Positions 26,988 to 35,701 of a stretch of 64,000 nt of DNA are shown here, in pieces. The stretch spans positions 62,001 through 126,000 of the forward strand of contig NZ_JAWQLY010000008.1 of NCBI RefSeq assembly GCF_033446685.1, read 5' to 3'. The number at the start of each line of letters is the position of its first letter. Within the stretch, counting starts at the first letter, position 1. The position numbers and the translations under genes are program-made. The notes under the pieces were generated by a model, which did no database searches, was not told the origin of the DNA, and saw only the letters and a program-made list of their open reading frames with translations. Source of the stretch: Modicisalibacter sp033446685 (GTDB lineage: Bacteria; Pseudomonadota; Gammaproteobacteria; Pseudomonadales; Halomonadaceae).

Positions 26988-27008
26988 CCCCCGGCGCTTC
27001 GCCGGGGG
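26988..27008. terminator. Bidirectional hairpin between marR-like gene and mobA
   Basis: CCCCCGGCG and CGCCGGGGG form a perfect 9-bp stem around CTT, directly after the regulator stop and 16 bp from the convergent mobA stop. It lacks a T tract but is a very stable hairpin. Confidence 0.55.
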
Positions 27009-27024
27009 GCGTCGCGGTACACGC

Positions 27025-28977
27025 TCATCGGGCGTCGAGCATGAAACCGTCGAAATAGGCCGCGAGCGCCGCATGGTCCTCCAGGGGCAGCACGTTGGCG
27101 ATGTGCTGGTCGGGGCGCACGATGACCAGACAGCCGCGGTCGCGATCGATGCCGCGCAGATCGAAGATATCCTGGGCGTTCTTCAGATCGGGACAGAACA
27201 CCTTTTCGTAATCGCGCAGCCCATAACGGCCCTTGCGTGGCCACAACAGCCGGGGCAGCGCATCGAGCGATAGCTCGCGATGGCCCTGCTGGAGAATCGC
27301 CCGCACATCGATCACGGCGTCGCTGTCGGCACCCGCCGGGGTATAGCGTTTGAGCGGCGACTCCGACGCTTCGTCGAGGAAGCGGCACAACGCCTGGAGA
27401 CCCGAGTCCGCCGAGGCCGGATCGCGCCCGTCGGCAAAAGCGAACAGCCGCCAGCGCCCATCGGCCTTGACCGCATGGCCGAGCTGCATCGGCCTGGCGT
27501 CCGCCAGGCGGATCACCGGCGCCGAATGAAAGCGCATGCCGATCGTCAGGCCCCTGGCCAACTGTTGATGGGTGGGCTCGGCGGTGAGCAGCGAAGGGTG
27601 GTACTGGATCGCCGTGCCCGCGGTGAAGCGCCCCTGCTTGACGAAGTAGCGCTGGAAGTCCGCCGGGTCCACGCCGTCGCCCCGATCCTCGGGCGAGCCC
27701 TTGGGCGGCGCGCTGAACATCTTGGCGAACTCGCGATCGAAGTCGATCAGCTCCTTGGCGACGGTCTGGCGTTCGGCGGAATAGCTGTGCAGCAGCTTCG
27801 CTGAGGCCTGTCCCCGCAGCACCGCCGCCAGCTTCCAGCCCAGGTTGAAGGCGTCGCGCATCGACACGTTCATGCCCTGGCCGGCCTTGGGGCTATGGGT
27901 ATGGCAGGCGTCGCCGGCGATGAAGACGCGCGGATGGCGAGTAGTGAGTTGCTCGGCGGGCACGTCGTCGAACTTGTCGCACAGTCGCTGGCCGATTTCG
28001 TACACCGACCACCAGGCGACTTCCTTCACTTCCAGCGTATAGGGATGCAGGATCCGCTGCGCCGCGGCGATCAGCTGCTCTGAAGTGATGTTGCGGCTCG
28101 CCACCCGCTCGCCGGCGTCGAGCTTGTCGAGCTCGATGTACAGCCGCACCAGGTAGCCGCCTTCGCGAGGGATGATCAGCATGTTGCCTTCGTTGGCGGA
28201 GTGGATAGCCGCCTTCATGCGTACATCGGGAAAGTCGGTGACCGCCAGCACGTCCATCACCCCCCAGGCCTGATTGGCCGAGTCGCCCTCGAGCGAGCGC
28301 CCCAGCGCCTGGCGCACCCGGCTGCGGGCCCCGTCGCAGCCCACCACGTAGCGCGCCTTGACGGTTTCCAGACGGCCTTCGTGGCCCGGGGCGAGACGCT
28401 CCAGGGTGGCCGTCACCGGGTAGTCGGCAGCGTCGCTCCTCGCGGCGTCGGCCGGACCGGCATCGATGGTCAGATCGCGCAGACGCCGCGAGTAATTGGG
28501 CGTCAGCCGCGACGGCGAGTGGCGCATCACCTCCAGGTAGAAGTCGTGGACGCGGGCCTGATTGAGGATCACGTGGGGGAACTCGGAAAGGCCGTCCTCG
28601 GTGTCCTGGACGCGACCGCTGCGGACGATGTTGCGGTGCCGGTCGCCATCGGGCTTCCAGAAGGTCGTCTCGTTGACCCAGTAGGCCTCCTTCAGCACGC
28701 GCTCGCTGAAACCGAAGGCCTCGAACATCTCCAGGGTGCGGCAGGCGATGCCGTCCGCCTGGCCCAGCTTTAGCGGACCATCTTTCTGCTCGACGATGCG
28801 CGTGGTGATGTCGGGGAAGGCCGCGAGCTGTGCCGCCAGGGTCAGCCCCGCCGGCCCGCAGCCCACGATCAGCACGTCGACGCGCTCGGGCAGGTCGCCG
28901 CCGCTGCCTGCTTCAGCGTCGGCGGGTTCGTGAACGGCCGGATCGCCGCTGCGAAAACCATTGAGATGAAATTGCAT
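27025..28977 (-). CDS. mobA: 3-hydroxybenzoate 4-monooxygenase MobA-like
   Basis: FAD-dependent aromatic hydroxylase of 650 residues, matching MobA of Comamonas testosteroni from its first residues (MQFHLNGFR) to its end. The FAD GxGxxG motif is VLIVGCGPAGLTLA, the DG motif is VVGCDGARSRVR, and the GD motif with ribityl-binding residues is RVFIAGDACHTHSPKAGQG. A thioredoxin-like C-terminal domain as in phenol hydroxylase covers about the last 190 residues. The expected reaction is conversion of 3-hydroxybenzoate to protocatechuate using NADPH and O2. No ring-cleavage gene is in the window, so protocatechuate must be handled elsewhere. Substrate assignment rests on similarity remembered from the family. 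Confidence 0.88.
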   Translation of the reverse strand: MQFHLNGFRSGDPAVHEPADAEAGSGGDLPERVDVLIVGCGPAGLTLAAQLAAFPDITTRIVEQKDGPLKLGQADGIACRTLEMFEAFGFSERVLKEAYWVNETTFWKPDGDRHRNIVRSGRVQDTEDGLSEFPHVILNQARVHDFYLEVMRHSPSRLTPNYSRRLRDLTIDAGPADAARSDAADYPVTATLERLAPGHEGRLETVKARYVVGCDGARSRVRQALGRSLEGDSANQAWGVMDVLAVTDFPDVRMKAAIHSANEGNMLIIPREGGYLVRLYIELDKLDAGERVASRNITSEQLIAAAQRILHPYTLEVKEVAWWSVYEIGQRLCDKFDDVPAEQLTTRHPRVFIAGDACHTHSPKAGQGMNVSMRDAFNLGWKLAAVLRGQASAKLLHSYSAERQTVAKELIDFDREFAKMFSAPPKGSPEDRGDGVDPADFQRYFVKQGRFTAGTAIQYHPSLLTAEPTHQQLARGLTIGMRFHSAPVIRLADARPMQLGHAVKADGRWRLFAFADGRDPASADSGLQALCRFLDEASESPLKRYTPAGADSDAVIDVRAILQQGHRELSLDALPRLLWPRKGRYGLRDYEKVFCPDLKNAQDIFDLRGIDRDRGCLVIVRPDQHIANVLPLEDHAALAAYFDGFMLDAR

Positions 28978-29038
28978 GGGACACCCTATCGAAGCGAGTT
29001 GAGGTCATGCGGCCGGCTGGAAGCGCTGAGTCGCAAAA

Positions 29039-29072
29039 TGATCACTATTGTGACGATCAGTGTTGTGACGAT
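29039..29072. promoter_or_regulatory. Candidate MarR operator upstream of mobA
   Basis: TCAC-TATT-GTGA (29042-29053) sits inside a wider TGATC...GATCA dyad (29039-29059). TTGTGACGAT occurs twice, at 29048-29057 and 29063-29072, spaced 15 bp. The site is 60-95 bp upstream of the mobA start and fits a MarR-type repressor. Confidence 0.45.
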
Positions 29073-29226
29073 TTCCCGGTCGGGCAATTAGACTTTCTTC
29101 CAACGGGGCCGGCGCGTCGCGCGCGAACCGCGACGCCACGGGCTCTCTCGGCTCCTCAGCGACTTTCCCTCGGCCTGCGCTTACGCGCTACCATGGCGTG
29201 TACATGACACTGCGGACCCGTTCGAC

Positions 29227-30798
29227 ATGACTCTTGAACCGATCCCGATGGCGCTGCTGGCGGCGCTGATCGCCTTTTTCGCCGGCTGGGGCCTGGCCGC
29301 CTGGCGCGGTGCGCGTCGCCTGGCGCCCTTGCAAGAGGCCAAGGCCGAGCTCGAGAAACAGCTGGCCGAGCGGGCGAGCCAACTGGACGAAACGCAAGCG
29401 GTGCTGGATGCCCGGCGCGAGGCGCTAGCGCAGGCGCAGCTCGCCCAGGCGCGGCTGGAAGCCGAGCTGGCCGGGGTCCGGGCGCATCAGGCCAATCTGC
29501 GCGAAGGCTTCGACGAGCGCCTGCGCGAGCGCGACGCCGAGCGTCAGCGCCTGGAGGGCCAGCGCCGCGACGCGCAACTGGCGCTCGAGGCTAGCCAGGA
29601 GAAGATTGCCGAGCTGCGCGAGGCGCTCAAGTCGGCGACCACCCAGCTCGACGCCAAGCAGCAGCACTTTCGCGAGCAGTTCGAGTTGCTCAAGGAGAGC
29701 CGCGACACCCTCAAGAAAGAGTTCGAGAACCTCGCCAACGAGATCCTCGAGCGCAAGGGCAAGGCTTTCTCGGAGCTTTCCTCGGAACGCATTGGTGGGC
29801 TTCTGCAGCCGATTCAGTCCGAGATGAAGGGCTTTCGCGAGAAGGTCGAGTCGATCCATCAGCAGGAGAGCGAGCAGCGCGTGCAATTGCGTACCGAACT
29901 GCAGCAGCTGCAGAACCTCAACCGGGCGATCACCGACCAGGCCGACAAGCTGACCACCGCGCTGCAGGGCCAGAAGAAGATCCAGGGCAACTGGGGCGAG
30001 CTGATGCTCGAGAATGTGCTCGACGGCGCCGGGCTGCGGCTGGGTACCGACTACAAGCGCGAGGTCAGCTTTACCACCGAGGACGGCCGCAAGCGCCCCG
30101 ACGCGATCGTCTACCTGCCACAGGGCAAGCATCTGGTGATCGATGCCAAGACCTCGCTGGCCGCCTACACCCGCTACGTCAACTGCGACGACGATGTCGA
30201 ACGCCGCCAGGCGCTCGCCGAGCACTGCCAGGCGGTGCGCGAGCGCATCACCGAGCTGGCCGATCGCCACTACTACGACCTGCCGGGACTCAACTCGCCG
30301 GAAGTGGTGATCATGTTCGTGCCGGTGGAGTCGGCCTACGTCGAGGCGCTCAAGTACGACGAGGGACTCTACCAACGCGCCATCGAGAGCAACGTGCTGG
30401 TCGCCACGCCGACCACGCTGCTGACCAGTCTCAATATCGTCCGCCAGCTGTGGCGCTTCGAGGACCAGAGCAAGCACACCGCCGAGCTCGCCAATCGTGC
30501 CGAGAAGTTCTACTCCAAGCTGGCGACCTTCCTGGGCAGCATGGAGGACGTGGGCAGGAAGCTCGACGGCGCGCGGGGCAGCTACGACCGGGCGATGAGC
30601 CAACTGGTCAGCGGCAAGGGCAACCTGATCAAGCAGACCGCCGAGTTCAAGGAACTGGGCGTGGCGGTCAAGAAGGAGCTGCCCGCCGAGCTGGTCGATC
30701 GCGCCCGGCTGGAGCTCGACAGTGGCGTGGCGACCGACGCCGCCGCGGATGGCGCCTCCGACCCGGCGTCGCGGTTGCATCGGCAAACGATACCGTGA
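29227..30798 (+). CDS. rmuC: DNA recombination protein RmuC
   Basis: RmuC-family protein of 523 residues, which limits inversions at short inverted repeats in E. coli. An N-terminal membrane segment (ALLAALIAFFAGWGLAAW, about residues 9-26) anchors it, followed by a long Gln/Glu/Arg coiled coil to about residue 240. The nuclease-like domain has GNWGELMLENVLDGAGL and a PD-(D/E)XK-type core RPDAIVYLP...LVIDAKTSL. The C-terminal ATPTTLLTSLNIVRQLWRFE is typical. It is a stand-alone gene, divergent from mobA and convergent with the Crp/Fnr gene. Confidence 0.94.
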   Translation: MTLEPIPMALLAALIAFFAGWGLAAWRGARRLAPLQEAKAELEKQLAERASQLDETQAVLDARREALAQAQLAQARLEAELAGVRAHQANLREGFDERLRERDAERQRLEGQRRDAQLALEASQEKIAELREALKSATTQLDAKQQHFREQFELLKESRDTLKKEFENLANEILERKGKAFSELSSERIGGLLQPIQSEMKGFREKVESIHQQESEQRVQLRTELQQLQNLNRAITDQADKLTTALQGQKKIQGNWGELMLENVLDGAGLRLGTDYKREVSFTTEDGRKRPDAIVYLPQGKHLVIDAKTSLAAYTRYVNCDDDVERRQALAEHCQAVRERITELADRHYYDLPGLNSPEVVIMFVPVESAYVEALKYDEGLYQRAIESNVLVATPTTLLTSLNIVRQLWRFEDQSKHTAELANRAEKFYSKLATFLGSMEDVGRKLDGARGSYDRAMSQLVSGKGNLIKQTAEFKELGVAVKKELPAELVDRARLELDSGVATDAAADGASDPASRLHRQTIP

Positions 30799-30895
30799 CC
30801 GCGGGCGCGCTCATTGCACCAGCGATTCGCTAGGGTGGAAGGTGCCAGTGTGGATTCAGTCGTGTTAGCGAGCGTCGGCGATAGCGGCAGTGGAT

Positions 30896-31651
30896 TTATT
30901 GATGATGCTGCTTCAGGCGTTCGCGCAGCCCGTTCATGTCATCGCTGAGATAACGCCCGTCGAAGTCCGCCTCTTCGAACAGCTTTTCAGGATCGATGAT
31001 TTCGATATGATGACGATGTTTTATCAGCACGCGATCTTTCTCCAGGGTGGTCAGCGAACGGCTGATATGTACCGAGGTAAGGCCGAGTATTTCGCCCAGG
31101 ATCCTTTGTGAGATAGGTAGGGAAAAAGAGTGGATGTCGGTGTCGCGAACGCGACTGAGACGAGTGTAAGTCTCGACGATGAAATGCGCGATGCATGAGC
31201 GCGCGTCGCGATTGGCCCTGATCAGCATGCGCTCGGTCAGGATCGATTCCTGCCGGGCCAATGAGGCCAGCAGGGCGACCATCAGCGGCGTCGACTCTTC
31301 GATGAAATCGACGATCTTGTGGTTGGGAAATGGGCAGACGATCCCCTCGCAGATCATCCGGGCTTCGGAGAGGTGCTTCGCAAACGTGAGTTCACGCAAG
31401 CCGATCACATCGCCGGGAAGCAGGACATCGACGACCTGTCGGCCGCCATCGGGATGATCGCGAAAGGTGCAAGCCCAGCCACTTTTGATGGTATAGAGCT
31501 GATCCGCCTTGTCGCCGGCCGACCATAGCAGCTGATTTTCGGTGACGTGACAGGGGGCTTTCTCGAGTTCCTGGAGCAATTGTTGGTCCGAGTCTCCAAG
31601 CGGTAAATACCGGTTCAAATTGGCCAGTATGCAACTTTCATGTCGGTGCAT
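30896..31651 (-). CDS. Crp/Fnr family transcriptional regulator
   Basis: Regulator of 251 residues with an N-terminal cyclic-nucleotide-binding-like beta-roll (about 20-140; QVVDVLLPGDVIGLRELTF) and a C-terminal helix-turn-helix (about 175-235; SQRILGEILGLTSVHISRSL). The N-terminus lacks the Cys cluster of true FNR, so a 4Fe-4S oxygen sensor is unlikely; the signal is unknown. The ATG at 31651 (MHRHESC) is preferred to an upstream frame without a ribosome site. It is convergent with rmuC and is followed upstream by a 340-bp AT-rich spacer. Confidence 0.88.
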   Translation of the reverse strand: MHRHESCILANLNRYLPLGDSDQQLLQELEKAPCHVTENQLLWSAGDKADQLYTIKSGWACTFRDHPDGGRQVVDVLLPGDVIGLRELTFAKHLSEARMICEGIVCPFPNHKIVDFIEESTPLMVALLASLARQESILTERMLIRANRDARSCIAHFIVETYTRLSRVRDTDIHSFSLPISQRILGEILGLTSVHISRSLTTLEKDRVLIKHRHHIEIIDPEKLFEEADFDGRYLSDDMNGLRERLKQHHQ

Positions 31652-31991
31652 TAAAATCGCCTTTTTGGCTTCGCAGAGCTGAATAAAAAGCACACGGAAA
31701 GCCAGTGGCCAACCGCAAGCTTGGATGGGATAAGGAGGCGACAGTAGCTGTCGGTAGGGAGGTTTTTCTTTTTTATCGCCTGGCTGGCTAATGGGCTGGC
31801 CTTGCTTGGTAGCGGTGTATTAAGAATACAAGTATAGGTGCCAAACCGGACAATTGTTAATTATTTGTCGGATTAAGTATAAGAAACGGCAAGGGTCCGT
31901 GCTGGCGGCGCTAGCTTGGTAGTTCGTGATTCCAATAATGAATTAATGCTTTAGTAGTATCGCGTATTAAATCGAAAAAACCCTCTATTGC
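31652..31991. other. AT-rich spacer upstream of the Crp/Fnr gene
   Basis: About 340 bp, clearly AT-richer than its surroundings, lying between the 5' end of the Crp/Fnr gene and the 3' end of the response regulator gene. GACAA (31849-31853) and TTGTC (31865-31869) form a weak dyad that might bind the regulator. No open frame with a recognisable product was found. Confidence 0.4.
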
Positions 31992-32672
31992 TTATTGCTG
32001 TTCCAGCCGATAGCCGTGCTGGTAGACGCTGCGCAGCCGCAGTCCGTGGCGACCGTCGAGCTCGAGCTTCTGGCGCAGGCGGCTGACGTGTGTGTCCACG
32101 GTGCGTGTCGTGACGTCGGCGCTGATGCCCCAGATCAATTCCAGCAGATGTCCGCGCGAGAACAACTGGCCCAATTGGGTAAAGAACAGGCTGGCCAGGC
32201 GAAATTCACGGTCGGTCAGCTTCACCTCGCGCTCGCTGAGCGCAATGCAGCGCTGCTCGTGGTTGAGCTCGAAAGGGCCGATCCGTTCCTTGCTGGCGCT
32301 GGTGCGTAGCCCGGCGCGGCGCCCGAGCGCGGCAATACGGGCGCGCAGCTCGGCCGGACGCAGCGGCTTGGCGAGGAAATCGTCGGCGCCGCGTTCGAGC
32401 GCCGTCACCACGTCGTCCTCGCCGTCGCTGGCGGTGATGAACAGGATCGGCCCGCTCCAGCCGTGATGCTGGCGCAACTGGGCCAGCACGTCCATGCCCG
32501 AGGCGTCGGGCAGGTGCCAATCGATGATCAACAGATCGAAGGCGTCCTCGCGCATGGCGCGCTCGAACTGGCTGGCGCGAGCGAAGGCGCTGATCCGACT
32601 ATCTTCGTCGCCCAGGCACTGACGAATGAAATCCTGCTGATCGGGGTCGTCTTCCAGTACACCAATATGCAT
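31992..32672 (-). CDS. OmpR/PhoB-type response regulator
   Basis: Two-component response regulator of 226 residues. The receiver domain (1-115) has acidic residues Glu7-Asp8-Asp9 and phospho-acceptor Asp51 in LLIIDWHLPDASG, with Lys in LAKPLRP. A C-terminal OmpR-type winged helix (about 130-226) has LTDREFRLASLFF and RTVDTHVSRLRQKLEL. It is divergent from the small secreted protein and hybrid kinase genes (start-to-start 122 bp), so it is their likely partner. The arrangement resembles Tor/Arc-like phosphorelays. Confidence 0.93.
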   Translation of the reverse strand: MHIGVLEDDPDQQDFIRQCLGDEDSRISAFARASQFERAMREDAFDLLIIDWHLPDASGMDVLAQLRQHHGWSGPILFITASDGEDDVVTALERGADDFLAKPLRPAELRARIAALGRRAGLRTSASKERIGPFELNHEQRCIALSEREVKLTDREFRLASLFFTQLGQLFSRGHLLELIWGISADVTTRTVDTHVSRLRQKLELDGRHGLRLRSVYQHGYRLEQQ

Positions 32673-32794
32673 CGGGCGCCTCGTCTCGAGTATGAGAATG
32701 CTCAGGTTTCAGCATAAGCGGCCGATGACTGGAAGACCAAGAGTCGTCATTGCATTTGCCTCGTTGCCTAAAGCGGCACCCGGAGACCTACCGT

Positions 32795-33307
32795 ATGTTC
32801 AATCGTTTCGCTCGATCGCTCGGAATCTGCGTAATCGGCCTGGGCGCTCTGGCTGCGTCGGACGCCCTGGCGCTGGATGCGCCAAGCGGCCCGGTGATCC
32901 TGGTGGTCAGCGGCGCCATCGGGACGACCAACGTCGGCGACGAGGCGCATTTCGATCGCGCCATGCTGGCGGCGCTGCCGCAGCACGACACGCTGACCCA
33001 TACTCCCTGGCACGACGACCGCATTCGATTTTCCGGCCCGCTGGGACGCACCTTGCTGCAGGCGGTCGATGCCCGGGGCTCCCGGATGCGGGTGACCGCG
33101 CTCAACGGTTACGCTTCGACCATTCCGGTCGCCGACTTCCACGAGCATGACGTGATCCTGGCGCTGGCGGCCGATGGCGAGCCCTTGAGCGTGCGCGACC
33201 AGGGGCCGTTGTTCGTCATCTATCCCTTCGACGACGAGCCCGATCTAAGCAACAAGCTGATCCTGTCGCGCTCGGTGTGGCAGGTCGAACGCATCGTGAT
33301 CGATTGA
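32795..33307 (+). CDS. Small secreted protein, molybdopterin-oxidoreductase-like
   Basis: Predicted periplasmic protein of 170 residues. A Sec signal peptide (RFARSLGICVIGLGALAASDALA) is cleaved near residue 26. The mature part has SGAIGTTNVGDEAHFDRAML, RIRFSGPLGRTLLQAVDA and VTALNGYASTIPVADFHEHD, which resemble proteins often annotated as molybdopterin-dependent oxidoreductase-like, but it is too short to be a complete enzyme. The gene is 17 bp upstream of a hybrid sensor kinase, suggesting it presents a ligand or signal to that kinase. The ATG at 32795 places the signal peptide at the N-terminus. Confidence 0.75.
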   Translation: MFNRFARSLGICVIGLGALAASDALALDAPSGPVILVVSGAIGTTNVGDEAHFDRAMLAALPQHDTLTHTPWHDDRIRFSGPLGRTLLQAVDARGSRMRVTALNGYASTIPVADFHEHDVILALAADGEPLSVRDQGPLFVIYPFDDEPDLSNKLILSRSVWQVERIVID

Positions 33308-33324
33308 TACGCCGGATCCCTGCC

Positions 33325-35673
33325 ATGCATTCCTTGCTTGCGTTGCGTTTTCGGGTCGCCTCGTTCGCGGTGATCCTGTTCTTTCTGGCGGCGCTGATCA
33401 CGGGTTGGCTGATCTACCACCGGCATAACGCATTGGAGAATCGCCTGCTCGAGAGCCTGACCTGGACGGTCTATCAATTCGACCGTGAGGCGCGGGAGGT
33501 GCGTTTCAGCCTGGCACCCGCGACGGCCAGGCTCGACCTCGAGGAACTGCAACTGCGTTTCGACATTCTCTACAGCCGCATGCGGGTGTTCCGTCAGGGC
33601 GAGGTGGCGGTGGCGCTCAGTGCGCTTCATTCGATCCATTCGTCTGCTCACGTGCATCATTCGCTGCAACGAGCCGTGGCGCTCATCGATTCGATGGATA
33701 CGCGGCTTGCTGAGCTGCGTGCGAAGGAGGGGATGCGGAGGGAAGTACTGCATCGGCAACTGTCGCTGCAAAGCGAGGCGCTCTTGCAGTTCACTGAAGC
33801 GATGCTGATCGAAACCAATGCCCATATCGCCGAATTGCGTACCTCGGAAAGTACGACTCTCTTGCGTCTCTACGCGATGGTGTTCGGGCTGATTCTGCTG
33901 TTGATGGCTTCCGGAGCGATACTGGTCGCGGCGCTGGCGCGCGAGGGGCGCGAGCACAGCCGCAAGGCCCGGCAACTCGAGGTGCGTACCGGCGAGCTCG
34001 ATCAGGCGGTCGAGCGGGCCGAGGCGGCGAGCCGTGCCAAGTCCGAATTCATGGCGGTGATGAGTCATGAGATCCGCACCCCGCTCAATGGCGTGGTCGG
34101 CGTCGCCGACCTGCTCGCCGATGAGCCGCTGGGCGAGCGCGGACGCTCGCTGGTCGGCACCCTCAAGGAGAGCGCGCTGGGGCTGCAGGCGGTGATCACC
34201 GATGTGCTCGACTATTCGAAGATCGAAGCCGGCTCGCTGGATCTGGAGCACGAGCCGTTCGCGCTTCGCAGCTTCTTCGACCAGCTGTGCGCCAGCTATC
34301 GGCTGCGCGGCGATGCCGGCACGCTGCAGTTCGATTGCCACCAGGACCCTCGGCTCCCGGCCTGGGTTCGCGGCGACGTCAACCGTCTGCGCCAGGTGCT
34401 GATGAACCTGCTCAACAACGCCTTCAAGTTCACCGATACGGGACTGGTCAGCCTGCAGGCCTGGGTCGAAGACGACGGTCATATCCGTTTCGAGGTGCGC
34501 GACACCGGCTGTGGCATCGAGCCCGCCGAGCAGACCCGGCTGTTCGCGCCGTTCACCCAGGTCGACAGCTCGATCTCCCGTCGGCATTCGGGTACCGGGC
34601 TGGGGTTGGTGATCTGCCAGCGGCTGGTGCGCGCGATGGGCGGCGAGATCGGCCTCGACAGCCACCCCGGGCTGGGCAGCCTGTTCTGGTTCAGCATTCC
34701 ACTGCCCGCCGAAAGCGCCATGCCGGACGGCGTGGTGAGCCACGACGCGCCGTCGCTGTCGCAGCAGCGTCACGTCCTCATCGTCGAGGACAATCCCATC
34801 AACCAGACCCTGGCGTGCGCCATGCTCGAACGGCTGGGCCAGCGCTTCCGGGTCGCCGACAACGGCGAGGATGCGCTGGTCCTGCTGGCCCGCGAACGCT
34901 TCGACCTGGTGTTGATGGATATCCAGATGCCGGTGCTCGACGGGCTCGAGACCACCCGCCGCTGGCGCGCACTCGAGCGCGGCGACGGCGGCCATCTGCC
35001 GGTGGTGGCGATGACCGCCAACGTGATGGCCGAGGATCTGGCGCGCTGTCGCGAGGCGGGCATCGACGACGTACTGCTCAAGCCGTTCACCCGGGCCGAC
35101 CTGGAGGCACTGCTGCGACGCCTGTTCGCGCCGGATGCGCCTTCCCGCGCCCCGGTGCCTACGGAGCGCCCCGAAGAGGCGCCGGCGGGCCGGTCTGGAG
35201 AGGTGTTGGTGGGCCGCTCTCAAGCGGCATCAGCGGACCAGGGCGATGCATCGCTGGTGCTGGCGAGCGAAGCGTCCTTCGCAGCCACGACTCGCCAGTT
35301 GCTCGATGCGGCCATCTGCGAAGAGCTCCGCGAAGCGTTGCCCGCCGAGGCACTCGCCAATCTGCTGGCGACCTATCTCGGCCGCCTCGAACAGCGTCTG
35401 CGGCGCTTTGGCGTGTTGCTCGAAAGCCTCGACCGGTCGGGTCTGGCCCGCGAAGCGCATTCGCTGAAGGGCGCCTCCGCGTCGTTGGGCTGTGTCGCCA
35501 TCGCGCGTGCCGCCTCGGACCTGGAGAAACTGGCCCCGCAGGAATCGCCGCATCGCTTGCAATCACGCGTGGCGGAACTGGCGGGGCTGGCCGCCAATAC
35601 CGGCCAGGCGCTGCTGGCGGCCGGACTGATAGACACGCTGCCCGGGTTCGCGCTCGCCCCGGCCGGGCGCTGA
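33325..35673 (+). CDS. Hybrid sensor histidine kinase (HisKA-HATPase-REC-Hpt)
   Basis: Membrane phosphorelay kinase of 782 residues. A first membrane helix (about 8-31), a periplasmic helical sensor (32-178) and a second helix (about 180-205) precede the kinase core. The phospho-acceptor is His248 in MSHEIRTPLNG; the ATP-binding N box is VLMNLLNNAFKF, with DTGCGI and GTGLGLVI following. A receiver domain has Asp532 in LVLMDIQMPVLDG, and a C-terminal Hpt domain has His712 in AHSLKGASASLG. All phosphorelay residues are intact, as in BarA/TorS-like kinases. It follows the secreted protein gene by 17 bp, and the OmpR-type regulator is the probable output. Confidence 0.92.
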   Translation: MHSLLALRFRVASFAVILFFLAALITGWLIYHRHNALENRLLESLTWTVYQFDREAREVRFSLAPATARLDLEELQLRFDILYSRMRVFRQGEVAVALSALHSIHSSAHVHHSLQRAVALIDSMDTRLAELRAKEGMRREVLHRQLSLQSEALLQFTEAMLIETNAHIAELRTSESTTLLRLYAMVFGLILLLMASGAILVAALAREGREHSRKARQLEVRTGELDQAVERAEAASRAKSEFMAVMSHEIRTPLNGVVGVADLLADEPLGERGRSLVGTLKESALGLQAVITDVLDYSKIEAGSLDLEHEPFALRSFFDQLCASYRLRGDAGTLQFDCHQDPRLPAWVRGDVNRLRQVLMNLLNNAFKFTDTGLVSLQAWVEDDGHIRFEVRDTGCGIEPAEQTRLFAPFTQVDSSISRRHSGTGLGLVICQRLVRAMGGEIGLDSHPGLGSLFWFSIPLPAESAMPDGVVSHDAPSLSQQRHVLIVEDNPINQTLACAMLERLGQRFRVADNGEDALVLLARERFDLVLMDIQMPVLDGLETTRRWRALERGDGGHLPVVAMTANVMAEDLARCREAGIDDVLLKPFTRADLEALLRRLFAPDAPSRAPVPTERPEEAPAGRSGEVLVGRSQAASADQGDASLVLASEASFAATTRQLLDAAICEELREALPAEALANLLATYLGRLEQRLRRFGVLLESLDRSGLAREAHSLKGASASLGCVAIARAASDLEKLAPQESPHRLQSRVAELAGLAANTGQALLAAGLIDTLPGFALAPAGR

Positions 35674-35701
35674 CGAGGCTGCAACGCTGACCGGTCCCCG
35701 C

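Noticed and set aside
31960..31991. T-rich run after the response regulator considered as an intrinsic terminator
   Set aside because: No GC-rich stem precedes the T run on the transcribed strand.
33220..35223. 667-codon antisense frame opposite the hybrid kinase
   Set aside because: Same GC artefact; the plus strand carries intact kinase, receiver and Hpt motifs.
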